A stretch of DNA of 64,000 nt from Camellia lanceoleosa (taxonomy: Eukaryota > Streptophyta > Magnoliopsida > Ericales > Theaceae), in assembly GCA_025200525.1 (NCBI GenBank), contig CM045770.1:85770084-85834083 (forward strand). The letters are read 5' to 3'. The translations under genes and the position numbers were made by a program. The notes below the pieces were generated by a model. It made no database searches, was not told the DNA's origin, and saw only the letters and a list, made by a program, of their open reading frames with translations. The first letter of the stretch is position 1, and every line of letters begins with the position of its first letter. Positions 23,590 to 35,200 of this stretch are shown in pieces.

Positions 23590-23920
23590 TTTGAGAAAAT
23601 TATACTTTCTTGTTTTCCGTGTTATATTATTTTTACTGAATTTTTTTAATATTTTAAGTAATTTTTTTAATTTTTAGACACACCTAACATAAATATACCT
23701 AAAAATTAAAAAAAATCTTTTAAAAATTCACTAAATACCAAAAATATAAAAGAAATACAATAATTCAATACATTTTTTTTTATATTTGTATGTATTTATT
23801 AATTTTTAAAAATATTTTTTCATAAATTTTTTTTAGATACATTTAAGTAAAGTACATCTAAAAAAAATATTTAAAAATTTAAAAATATTCACTTAAAAAA
23901 AAAAAACACAAAAGTCACTT
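23590..23920. repeat. AT-rich foldback dispersed repeat copy
   Basis: Carries the family hallmark ACACACCTAACATAAATATA plus the AAATTCACTAAATACCAAAA segment, matching 7262-7690, 13195-13615 and 55895-56165. It lies inside the CACTA element just before its right subterminal region. Confidence 0.55.
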
Positions 23921-23929
23921 TTTTTTTTA

Positions 23930-24224
23930 CGGTGAAAAAAATGCCTCAAAAATCAATATTCTTGACGGTAAAAATGCCGTCCGTAAAAATCAAAATTTAG
24001 AAAATTCGAATATGAAAAAATCTTACCGTCAGAATATTCCTTTTTGAGACGGTAAAATTTTCACCGTCTCAAATACTCTGTTTTTTGAGACGGTATTTTT
24101 TACCGTCGCAAATACTCTGATTTTTTGAGACGGCATTTTTTACCGTCGCAAAAGGTGACTTTTTGCGACGGCAAGCGCGCCGTCGCAAATAGTTCCGTCT
24201 CATATACCCAGTTTTCTTGTAGTG
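23930..24224. repeat. CACTA right subterminal repeats
   Basis: Repeated TTTTTGAGACGGTA and TTTTGCGACGG with complementary CCGTCGCAAA motifs, mirroring the left subterminal block and ending at the terminal TAGTG. Confidence 0.8.
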
Positions 24225-24515
24225 AATCTGTCTTACGGACACAGTGTTAAACACTGGACTTGATCAGAATTTTTTTCAATAAATACATAAGGTTAGTAAT
24301 TAATTTACTTTCTGTTTTATTATTTTTTCTGATTCAGATTTTGATTTGGTTTTTATAACAAAATAAAAATCTGTTTTTATTTATTTATTTTATATTCTGG
24401 TTTGATTTTTGTAATCAAACAATCTTTCTCAGTTCCTTTATTTCTTCTGTATTCCGTTTGTTGTTAAGTACACAAACAAAATTTATTTTTTAAATACAGT
24501 GAAGATTGTCCAACA
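24225..24515 (+). repeat. 5' LTR of copia element, right segment
   Basis: Continues the LTR after the CACTA insertion with GGACACAGTGTTAAACACTG, ending ATTGTCCAACA. It matches 3' LTR positions 30516-30813. Confidence 0.85.
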
Positions 24516-24856
24516 ATCTTAAGACAGATTATTTTTTGGTATTTTCATTGTATTTATTTTTCTGTGCTTTCACAAAGTGATACTCTGGTTGGAAACTAGA
24601 AATAATAATAATATACTGTTTGACAAATAGTAGTAATATACTGTTTACTTTCTTTGACAACTATAAGTAATATATTGATATCATTAACAATTGCAGAATA
24701 TTAATTTGTGTTACAGAAATTATTGTGGTATTTTATTTTTCTAGTTTTAGTAATAAGAGAAGTAAAATTATTTTGTGTTATAATTTATTTTCTGGTTTTA
24801 GTAACTAGGAAATTAATTTGGTTTTGGTTTTTTCTGATTTTTTGTAATCAGATACT

Positions 24857-27800
24857 ATGGCTGCCGAAAGTAGTACTCCAAATCCGATCGTTATACCGAC
24901 TCCTGTCCCTATTTAGAACCATGTTCATGTTCCAATAAGTCATGGAGAAAAATTGAAAAAATTTAACGATACCAAGTTTAAGAGATAGCAGTAGAAAATA
25001 TTGTTTTATCTTACAACTCTAAATCTAGTTTGGTTTCTTCGTGAAGAGGCTCCAGTACTTAGAGATGATGAAAGTAATCATCAAGTTGTTGCGCTGTAGA
25101 TGCCTGGAAACATTCTGATTTTATGTGCAGAAACTACATCCTCAATGGCCTTGATAACATGCTATATAATGTTTACAGCCCTCTGAAAATAGCAAAAGAA
25201 TTGTGAGATTCTTTGGAGAAAAAATACAAAACAGAGGAGGCCGGTACAAAGAAATTTATTGTCGGTAAATTTCTTTACGTCGTTATGGTAGACTCCCAGA
25301 CGGTAATTTCTCAAGTTCAAAGTTTTTAATTAATTTTGCATGATATTCATTCTGAAGGTATGTCTCTTAGCGAGTCTTTCCAGATCGCTGCTTTAGTGGA
25401 AAAGTTATCACCGGCTTAGAAAAATTTCAAAAATTATTTAAAACATAAACGTAAGGAGATGACCATAGATGAATTGATTGTAAGACTAAGAATTAAGGAA
25501 GATAACCGTAAGGCTGAAAAAAGGAATGGTAAAAATCCCCTTGAGTCCAAGGCTAATGTAGTTGAATAATTGCACAAATCACATTACAAAAAGAGGAAGT
25601 TTGTTGGAGATGGTCCTAAACAAGGCAACAACAATGGTAATAAGAAGTTCAAAGGAAAATGCTATAACTGTGGCAAGACCAGACATCGAGCTTCTGATTG
25701 CCACCGCCTTAAGAAGGATCGCGGAAGTACAAGTAAGAAAACCACCAATCAAGCTAATGTGACAGAATTAGAGTACATCTTTGACAAGGTAAATGACATC
25801 AATCTTTCTGCTGTGGTGTCTGAGGCTAATTTGGTTAGAAATCCCAAGGAATGGTGGGTTGACACTAGGGTAACTCGTCACATTTGTGCGGACAAGAAGA
25901 TATTCACTATTTATAATGAGGCTGCAAATGTTGAACAACTTTTCATGAGAAATTCTTTACTTCTACTGTGGCTGGACAAGGAAAAATGATCTTGAAGATA
26001 ACATCAAGGAAGAAACTTACCCTCAACAACGTACTGCATGTACCAAACATCTGAAAAATTTTAGTTTCTGGTTCTTTGTTAAGTAAAAATGATTTTAGGT
26101 TTGTTTTTGAGTCTGATAAATTTGTATTAACAAAGAGTGGTATGTATGTTGATAAGGGATATATGAGTGATGGTCTCTTCAAGGTGAATGTAATTACAGT
26201 TGTACCAAAACTTCCTATTAATAAGAATAACACATCTTGTGCTTGTATGCTTGAGTCGAATTTATGGCATGGTAGATTAGGATATGTAAATTTTGATGCT
26301 TTGCTTAGATTAATTGGTTTGGATTATATACCAAAGTTTGAAATTAATCCTAATCACAAATGTGAGATTTGTGTAGAAGCGAAACTAACTAAGGCTCCAT
26401 TTAAATCGGTTGAAAGAAAAATCGAACCTTTAAAATTAATTCATATTGATGTATCTGATCTTAAATTTGTTTAAACTAGAGGAGGCAAAAAGTATTTCAT
26501 AACATTTATCGATGATTGCATAAGATATTGTTATGTATATTTACTTAGAAGTAAAGATGAAGTCTTGGAAATGTTTAAACTCTACAAAATTGAAGTTGAA
26601 AATCAACTTAGTAAAACCATTATAATGGTTAGAAGTGATAGGGGTGGTGAATACGATGCACCTTTAAATGAATTTTGTGCACAACATGGCATTATTCACC
26701 AAACTACAGCACCCTATTCTCCACAGCAAAATGGAATTGCTAAAAGGAAAAATAGAATCCTTAAAGAAATGATAAATGTCACGTTACTAAGTTCAGGCTT
26801 ACCACAGAGCTTGCGGGGGGAAGTAATATTGTCTGCTAATTATGTTTTTAACAGAATACCCCACAAGAAAACCAACAACACTCCTTATGAATTGTGGAAA
26901 GGTCGACCGCCTTTCTACAAATACTTAAAAGTGTAGGGGTGTTTGGTAAAGGTAGAAGTTCCTGTTCCTAAAAAGAAAAAGACTAAGATAAGACCAAAAA
27001 CAATGGATTGTGTATTTATTGGTTATGTTCAGAATAGTAGTGCATATCGGTTTCTGATTTATAAATCAGAAATACCAGATATAAATATGAACACTATTAT
27101 AGAGTCAAGGAATACTGTGTTTATTGAACATGTCTTTCCTTACAAGAAAGGACAGGACTTAAGTTCACATAAAAGAACTTATGATTGTACACAAAGTCAA
27201 GAGACAAATGCCAATCAAACATAAGAGACTAGTAATGGTCTCGACCAATAGGATTTAACTGATGATGAACCAAGACGAAGTAAGAGAGCAAGAACATGGA
27301 AATCCTTTTATCCAGATTTTCTGACATACCTGTTAGAAAATGAACCTCAAAGCTTTAAGGAAGCAATGACAAGTCCTGAAGCACCTTTGTGGAAAAAGGC
27401 AGTTAATAATAAAATTGAATCTATTATGCAAAATCATACTTGGAAATTGGTAGATCTTCCACCCGGTTCTAAACCTCTTAGATATAAATGGATATTCAAG
27501 AGAAAAATGAAAGCAGATGGTTCAATAGACAAGTATAAAACAAGACTTGTGGTAAAAGGTTACAGACAAAAAAAATGTTTGGACTATTTTGACACATATT
27601 CTTCTGTGACAAGAATAACATCCATCCGCATGCTTATTGCTATAGCAGCGTTGTATAATTTGAAAATACATCAAATGGATATTAAGACAGCTTTCTTAAA
27701 TGGTGATCTAAATAAAGAGATATATATGGAGCAACCCGAAAGGATTGTAGTGCCAGGGCAAAAAAAGAAAGTTTGTCGGCTTGTAAAATATCTTTATGGA

Positions 27801-28914
27801 TTAAAACAAGCGCCTAAGCAATGCATGAAAAATTTGACCATGCTATGCTTACTAATGGGTTTAAGACAAACGAATGTGACAAGTGCGTCTATGTTAAAGA
27901 CACTAATAGAGGTTATGTCATCGTTTGTCTTTATGTGGATGACATGCTTATCATTGGAAGCAGTCAAAACATGATCAAATTAACCAAGCAAATGCTGAAT
28001 AGAAGATTTGATATGAAAGATATGGGGGTCGCAGATGTAATATTAGGAATAAAAATTACTAAAACATCTAACGGATATACATTATCTCAATCACATTATA
28101 TTGAGAAAATTCTTAGTAAATTTATCACGGATGATATGAATGTAGCTAGAGCACTTGTAGACATCAATCTTTATTTATCAAAAAATAAAGGTAATGCGAT
28201 GTCTTAGTTAAAATACTCCCAAATCAGTAGAAGTCTAATGTACCTAATTAATTGCACTCGTCCTGATATAGCTTATGCTGTTAGTAAATTGAGTAGGTAC
28301 ACTAGTAACCCTAGAAAAGACCATTGGAAAATGATCATTCAAGTTCTTAGATATTTAAGATTTACCCGTGATCAAAGTTTGAACTTTACTCGATATCTTG
28401 TAGTATTAGAAGGTTATTGTGATGCCAATTAGATATCGGATACTAAAGATTCAAAATCTACAAGTGGATATGTCTTTACTCTGGGAGGCGCTGCCGTTTC
28501 TTGGAAATCCACGAAACAAACATGCATCGCACAATCCACAATGGAATCTAAGTTCATTACTTTAGACAAAGCAGGAGAAGAAGCACAATGGCTTTGTCAC
28601 TTCTTAGAAGACATTTCAATGTCGCCAAAACCTACGCTAGCTATTTGCATTCATTGTGATAGTCAATCTGTAATAGGCAGGGCACAGAATCATATGTATA
28701 ATGGTAAGTCACGACATATTCGTCATCAACTTAATATCGTAAGGCAATCGCTCTCAAATGGAATAATCTCAATAGATATATAAAATCTAAATAGAGTATT
28801 GCGGATTTGTTAACAAAAGGTTTGACAAAAGAGCAAGTGTATAATTCATTGAAGGGGACAAAAGAGCAAGTGTATAATTCATTGAAGGGGATGAGATTAA
28901 AGGCTATTACATAA
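24857..28914 (+). pseudogene. Ty1/copia gag-pol polyprotein, degenerate
   Basis: Starts at ATG 24857 and ends near TAA 28912. In order: gag (about 24857-25790) with a CX2CX4HX4C zinc knuckle at 25660-25701; protease near 25861, where the family's DTGAT-type motif reads DTRVT; integrase zinc region near 26265-26375, with GY where GH is usual; integrase core with Asp codons at 26448 and 26637 and Lys (26742) at the usual catalytic Glu; RT (27366-28207) with YVDD intact at 27932-27943; RNase H (28238-28914). Frameshifts are near 25092, 25955 and 27822, and there are many in-frame stops (for example 24916, 26054, 26474, 26934, 28207, 28432). Most lesions read as C-to-T or G-to-A changes. It cannot make a working polyprotein. 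The copia lineage is not assigned. Confidence 0.9.
28825..28890 (+). repeat. 33-bp perfect in-frame duplication
   Basis: The segment ACAAAAGAGCAAGTGTATAA... (33 bp) occurs twice back to back at 28825-28857 and 28858-28890, at the C-terminal end of the copia RNase H region. It adds 11 codons without shifting frame and has no mismatches, so it is younger than most of the decay. Confidence 0.9.
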
Positions 28915-29518
28915 GAGTCATCATAATGGTAACCCTACTTATATAACTGGAGATCCCAAGAACTAAGTTCAAAGGGACAACTAAGTTATGTGTGGCTCAC
29001 CAGAAATTACCAAGGGATTAAAATTCCTTACCCATTCCTATGGTGAGAGTGATATCTGTAACATATGTTATATGCAGGGGTTTAAGGATAAGCTTTACTT
29101 TTAATGATTACTTATATCTTGATTTAGGCATATAAATCAAGACTAGTATAAGGAGATACTCACAATAAGAATCACCTATATGAGTGTCGAACTGGGGTCG
29201 GTTTTATGAGAATGAAGAGGCCAAATTCTCTAAAAACCCTCATGAACAACCAGGAGCGTTGAAGGCCAAAATGAACACAACCGTGAGAATCGCGATGTGT
29301 TAGAAGATATTTTGTGTGAAATCTAGTGTCTTGGCTTACACAAACAGTTGAACAATTCAAGACATTGTGTCCATTGGTTAGCTAGTAAGTCCTATAGGTC
29401 ATCACTAGGGAAAGTTCAAGGCTGAAAGCTACCTATCCTGATGCAAGATATTTTCGATTTATACTCTTTTGCCAAATTCTGCATATTTTGCATTTCCGTT
29501 GTCATCAAATTCCATTCA

Positions 29519-29528
29519 TGTGGGGGAT
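29519..29528 (+). promoter_or_regulatory. Polypurine tract of copia element
   Basis: TGTGGGGGAT lies immediately before the inferred 3' LTR start TGTAAG at 29529. This is the usual plus-strand primer form of plant Ty1/copia elements. Confidence 0.7.
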
Positions 29529-30813
29529 TGTAAGAAATGGTTTTGGGAAATTTTGATTTTTCCTTAACTTTGGTCTATTTTTTAGGTGGGACCCATACGA
29601 TAAAGTTGGCGAGTCTAAGTGATAACGCGTTATATGCTTCGTTGTGATTCACGTGGTATATTTGGTTGCTCAAAACCATTATTTGGCGAATAGGAAATTG
29701 AAGCCAAAGAGAGCTCAATGGAAATGGTGCTTTTGGTAGAAATTCCTTAAGGTTTGAATAAAAGCTTGTCCCACATTGGTTTGGTGGAAAGAATTTTATG
29801 GGCTTATAAAGCTTGAGTTTGTAACTTGGGGAGGGCCTCAAGGGACACCCTAAGTTTATAGAAGAGAGAGTATATGGGCAAATTGGGCTAAACCCATTGG
29901 GCCCAAAAAATAAACAATCGCGCACACCGCCGCTGCCATCGTCCGTCTGGTTGGTCAGGCGAGCTAGGTTGGGCCTGGGTTTGCGCGCGGGTGTGTGGTG
30001 TGAGGTTGGGTTGGGCTTGTCTGGTCCAATACTTATCTTTTTGCGCCAAAAACATTTGAAATTAATTTTATTTTTGAAATAAAATATGTCCAGTTTTTTC
30101 CCACCCAAATAGATGCATATCTATTTAAATTTAAACCCAATAGGTTCCAATCTATTTGAATTAAAATCGAACAGATTCAATATCTGTTTAAAATTCAAAC
30201 CAAACAATGCCTTAACTGTTCAATCTATCCCGAACATATTTAATACCTATTCAAATAGGTTTTGTACCTGTTTAATTCAAACCAAATAGCCACCACTTTA
30301 TCCATAAATAGGCAGTCTCTCATTTGGTTTTTCACATGAAATTTTCATCCAAAATTCTGCAATTACTCTCTATATTTTGCTGCATTATTTTCTTGTAAGA
30401 AAGAGTGTAAACACAAAGTGTGTTCATTGTGCGAATAATTTGTAGTGCTGCAATTATTCGTAGTTGATCATTTTATCCTGGGAGATAGACGTCCATAATC
30501 TGAAAGCACCGTAGAAAGGACGAATCTGTCTTAAGGACACAGTGTTAAACATTGGACTTGATCATAATTTTGTTCAATAAATACATAAGGTTAGTAATTA
30601 ATTTACTTTTTGTTTTATTATTTTTTCTGTTTCAGATTTTGATTTTGTTTTTGTAACAAAATAAAAATCTGTTTTTATTTATTTATTTTATATTCTGGTT
30701 TGATTTTTGTAATCAAACAATCTTTATCATTTCTTTTATTTCTTCTGTATTCCTTTTGTTGTTATGTACACAAACATAATTTATTTTTTAAATACAGTGA
30801 AAATTGTCCAATA
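29529..30813 (+). repeat. 3' LTR of copia element
   Basis: About 1285 bp, starting TGTAAGAAATGG after the polypurine tract and ending ATTGTCCAATA, where the 5' copy ends CA. It retains the uninterrupted CACTA target near 30513. TAAATAGGCAGTCTCTC at about 30305 could be part of its promoter region, but no TATA box is certain. Confidence 0.85.
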
Positions 30814-31689
30814 GTTTCCTTGGTCTACAATCCTTTTATTTATTTATTTCCAAAAAAGAAAAAAGAAAAAAGAAAAAACATTCACCAGACAACAAAGCAA
30901 TAATGAAGGCAACTAAAGAAATATGATAATAAAAAAATACTATATTCACCATTGTAAATAATTCAAGATGGTGGGAAGCAGTTTAGCTACACATTGGGAA
31001 GCAGTTTAGCTACACATTGGGAAGTAGTTTACCCACAGTGGTGGAAGGCTCGAGGATTGCTAGTACAATTTTTTTTTCCCCCTCTAGGCGTGGGCATACA
31101 TTAATTTTATACTCAATTAAGATGAATCATTTTTAATTGAATAGGCATGAAAAATAAAAATGAAAAAGACAATCAAATTTTTGTTTCATATTTTGTTTGT
31201 TTCCTTCTTTCTTTTCCCATCTCTACTCTCTTCAGTTACCCACAGTGATTGAAGATGAACTGCTTCTTTGCATAATAGCAAAACAATTTGTATGCCCATC
31301 AGATCCATGAACCTATGAGATGAAAGTTTAAATATTTAAACTGATAAAAAAAAAACTAAAACTAACCCAACACGTTGGTTAAAGCATACCTAATGTTTTC
31401 AATGTGTTTGATGGAGGGAAGTTTTTAATTAGGGTTAGTTTCTACAACAAGTAAAAAAATATGAAATTCAAAATACTTATACTAACTATGAAGTAAAACT
31501 AACCCAACACATTGAAAAACAAACAAACAAACAATGGATAACCCCAATTTCAAAAAACAAACAACCCCAATTTGGGAAAAATACAATTGAACAAACAAAC
31601 AATGTAACTTGCTAAAGCATTGTCAACGAACTTGCGACACAATTTCTCCATAACTAATTTGCTATTGGTACAAAGCAAGCTACCAAACA
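30814..31689. other. Spacer between copia and gypsy elements
   Basis: AT-rich and without a recognisable gene. It holds a 23-bp tandem repeat (GGGAAGCAGTTTAGCTACAC at 30973, 30996 and 31019) and AAACAAACAAACAATG repeats near 31522-31600. Confidence 0.55.
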
Positions 31690-31694
31690 GCTAG

Positions 31695-32119
31695 TGTGGT
31701 AGCCGAATTTATGTAGCCTATTATTAATGGGGCTAACTTGTGGATCGGCCCATTGGGCCTCACTCTTCGGACTCATGAGGACAAATACTATCTTCAAACA
31801 AAAGCCAAGTATTCCCATACATTTCGACATCGTATCTAGATGCCGATTCCTCAACACGAAGCGCTAATAACCGGACGAGGTGTGGAATAGAGGATAAAAG
31901 CTTGAGGGGAAAAGGTCAATAAAAGGAGAAGGGAGATCCAATGATCAAGTATGTTAAAAAAAACTAATTCTTATCCTAGATAAAGAAGAAGACTAACTAA
32001 ACCGTCGGAGTGCTAATTTCGGTACCCCCAACCGAAACTGTTCTTGTTTTAGGTGCCTACAAGAGGACTGTTTTAAGGCCTGTGTAGATCTAGGAGTATT
32101 CCAAATCCATCACTCCACA
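31695..32119 (+). repeat. 5' LTR of Tat-type element
   Basis: 425 bp, starting TGTGGTAGCCG and ending CACTCCACA. It closely matches the 3' LTR. ATAAAAGGAGAAGG at about 31919 may belong to its promoter. Confidence 0.9.
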
Positions 32120-32120
32120 A

Positions 32121-32137
32121 TTGGCACCGTTTGTGGG
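32121..32137 (+). promoter_or_regulatory. Primer-binding site
   Basis: TTGGCACCGTTTGTGGG lies one base after the 5' LTR. It resembles the TTGGCGCCGTCTGTGGG site usual in plant Tat-type elements. Which tRNA primes it cannot be confirmed here. Confidence 0.7.
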
Positions 32138-32229
32138 AATACTCAAACTCATCCCTAACAGACCTGATACTAGATCTTTTGTTCATAGGTGCTACTGATA
32201 CACCAGGAACGGTGCATGGGCCAGAAGAC

Positions 32230-35200
32230 ATGCTCTCACGAAGAGCCCTGAATTTCGATTCATTGACTCCCTTACCTTTATCCCCCGCAGAGAATACTAT
32301 ACAAACGTTGATTAACCAAGTAAAAGAAAATGAACAACAAATAGATGTTATGGCAGCTGAAAATGAACACCTACGCTAGGAATTGTCCAAATCGCAACAT
32401 GCACCACAACATACAAGGGGTCGCTTGCCACAGAAAAAGGCGACACAGCAACGCCACCCCAAAAGGAACGAGGCTGGTAGCAACTTAGGGACATCAGGAG
32501 AGGAACCTAGAAAGCGGGTCTGACCAAGTATCTCAAATTTGTCGGGCAACAACCCACAATAACGGGACAAGCATAATGATCAGAGCGATGAGTCTGACAA
32601 GAAGTATACTCACGGCCCTTTGGTACGACGCATTGCCAAGGCCACTCTGCCTAAAAAGTTCAAAGCTTCGTCCTTTACATTATACGATGGTAAAATAGAT
32701 CCTACGGATCATGTTCGACATTATAGGCAAGCTATGACATTGCATACAGATGACGAAGCACTTATGTGCAGAATATTCCCTAGTAGCTTGGGACCATTGG
32801 TCGTCAGATGGTATTATAAGCTTGAACCCGGATCAGTCGGGAGCTTTCATCAACTCCAAAAATCCTTTAAGGCTAGATTCATCACTAATGAAATGCAACC
32901 AAAGTAGGTAGATTCGCTTTGGGTAATGAAAATTAGGCAAGGGGAAACCCTACGCGAGTATTCGGCTCGTTATTGGGAGTGCTTCAACCTCATGGACGAT
33001 GATTGCAACGATGCTATAACAGTTACAGCCTTTAAAATGGGACTACACCCTGATAGCCCACTCCGAAGCTCTTTAACTCGACGACCTTCGAAAACGGTCT
33101 GGTCCTTGATGAGAAAAGTATAGGAATACTGCAAAGTGGAAGATGATGCAATTAGGGTTAAAGCGATCCTACAGACTGAAGAAACGGCAATGCCTGTCAT
33201 GGCACAACTCTTAAACTCCGCCCCACCGAGGAGTACTCTATCAAGGAAAAGCCCGAAGGCAAGAAGTCGACCTAGAAGGGACAACCGTCGGGATTTGCAA
33301 CGAAGTGAGCAATATCAGTTGGAGAGCAAGCGTCCTAGACGACTGAAAAATCGTATACAACATTTAGCGTGTCGATAAGCAAAATTCTAAACAAAATTTA
33401 GCACCAGTCCTTTTTTAGATGGCCGAGTAAAATGTTTGAGCCACCCGACATTAGGCACAGAGATCAAAGATACGACTACCATAAAGATCATGGACATATG
33501 ACCAATAAGTGTTATGCTCTTAACGATCATTTGGAAGAGTTGATCCTAGGAGGCAAATTAGCCGAGTACCTCCCAAAGACGGAGAAGGCATCAGGAGTGC
33601 TTACCGTTTGCCCCGATTAGCCACCCGCTGGTGTGGTCCATGTGATATACACCATACCTCCGTTTGATAGTATGTATATGGTTCATGCAATCTCGACTGA
33701 TCCTAATTTAGCATGTGACAGGGTGGTCAAGCGACCTCGTGTGTCGAATGAAATAAGTTTCTTGGATGATGATCTTCAGGGACTTACCATGACGCACGAT
33801 GATGCCCTCATGATCAAGTTGCGAGTTAATAAGTTCATTGTCGAACGTATCCTGATTAACCTAGGAAGTATGTCTGAGATCATGTATTAAAAGGCATTTC
33901 TCCAATTTGGCTTCAATGTTGCACACCTACAACCAGCCGAGTACCCCCTATTCAGCTTCAATGCCAATCCGGAATATCCCCTTGGCAAAATCGTGCTGCC
34001 AGTGCGTGCAAGCACCAAAACACTAGATGTTGAATTTTTGGTTGTTAAACTCCCCTTGCCTTGTAATTTGATCATGGGCCGCACATGGCTTTATGCAATG
34101 CAAGCTGTGCTGAGCACTTACCACCAGTTGCTCCACTTCTCGACACAATATAGAATTGAGCAGGTCTGCGGTTCGCAACGATCTGTGAAGGAATGCTATC
34201 TATCTGCCCTAAGAAAAAAGCCCAAAGAAATGGAAGTGAATTCAATCATAACCTCAAGCTAAGAGAGCCTAGAGGCTGTCGGCAAAGTCCTAGCTGACAA
34301 AGTTACAGAGGATCTATATCAAATACTGATTAATAAGGATCATAACAAGTTCTTTCTACACGGCGCAAGCCTCGACGAGGCCGAGTAACAGGAGCTGTTG
34401 TCATTCCTTCTCAGTTATATTGATGTTTTTGCTTGGACGCCTTATGACATGCTAAGCATCGACTCAACATTTGCAATGCATAGTCTGAATTTCGACTCCA
34501 CGGTTAAGCTGGTTACCCAGAAAAGTCGCCACTCAGGTGCGAAGCATGTCGCTGCCGTAATCGCAGAAATTGACAGGTTATTAGAAGTCGGGGCTATTAG
34601 GGAAGTCACTTATCCCACATGGCTATCCAACACTATTGTGGTGAAAAAGAAAACAGGCTCTTGGCGTGTTTGTGTGGATTTTACCGACCTAAACAAGGCT
34701 TGTCCAAAAGATTGCTTCCCGTTGTCGAGAATCGACCAACTCGTGAATGTAACCGCACAGCACCAATGTATGAGTTTCTTGGATGCTTATAGGGGTTACC
34801 ATCAAATTGCCATGAATCTGGCCAATGAAGATAGGACAATATTCTTGACACCAAGAGGCACCTACTGTTACAAAGTCATGCCGTTTGGATTAAAGAATGC
34901 CGGGGCAACATATCAAAGATTAGTCATTGGCATGTTCAAAGACTAACTAGGCAAAACTATGGAAGTATACGTTGATGACATGGTGGTGAAGTCCAGAGAA
35001 AAAAAGGACCATCTAGCTGATTTGACGGTAACATTCGATATTCTTCGCAAGTATCGAATGAAACTTAACGCATCCAAATACGCATTTGGCATCGGGTCAG
35101 GAAAGTTTCTCGGCTACATAGTGAATCATCGAGAGATAAAGGCAAATCCGAAACAGATTAAAGCTATCTTGGAACTCGATTTGCCGTAGTCGGTCAAAGA

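Larger units (their letters stand above)
16813..24224. mobile_element. 7.4-kb CACTA (En/Spm) element, probably non-autonomous
   Basis: The ends are CACTACCAGAAAA and, reverse complemented, CACTACAAGAAAA, with a 3-bp duplication AAT (16810-16812 and 24225-24227). Subterminal regions are packed with TTTGCGACGG / CCGTCGCAAA motifs, as is usual for plant CACTA elements. The uninterrupted target GACGAATCTGTCTT survives in the 3' LTR at about 30513. No TNP2-type transposase domain was recognised; only short ORFs are present, so it was probably moved in trans. The interior holds a 178-bp tandem array, a 5'-UTR-like fragment, microsatellites and a duplicated purine-rich block. Confidence 0.92.
15960..30813 (+). 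mobile_element. Decayed Ty1/copia LTR retrotransposon (with nested CACTA)
   Basis: The order is 5' LTR, gag, protease, integrase, reverse transcriptase, RNase H, polypurine tract, 3' LTR; integrase before RT defines Ty1/copia. The 5' LTR is truncated by about 95 bp at its outer end and split by a 7.4-kb CACTA element, so the internal copia sequence is about 5 kb. The two LTRs differ at many positions, so the insertion is old. No flanking duplication can be recovered because the left end is missing. No standard initiator-tRNA primer site was recognised after 24515. Confidence 0.9.

Noticed and set aside
31654..31857. Minus-strand ORF matching one at 42728-43012
   Set aside because: Both are read through the two LTRs of the gypsy element; shared only because the LTRs are copies.
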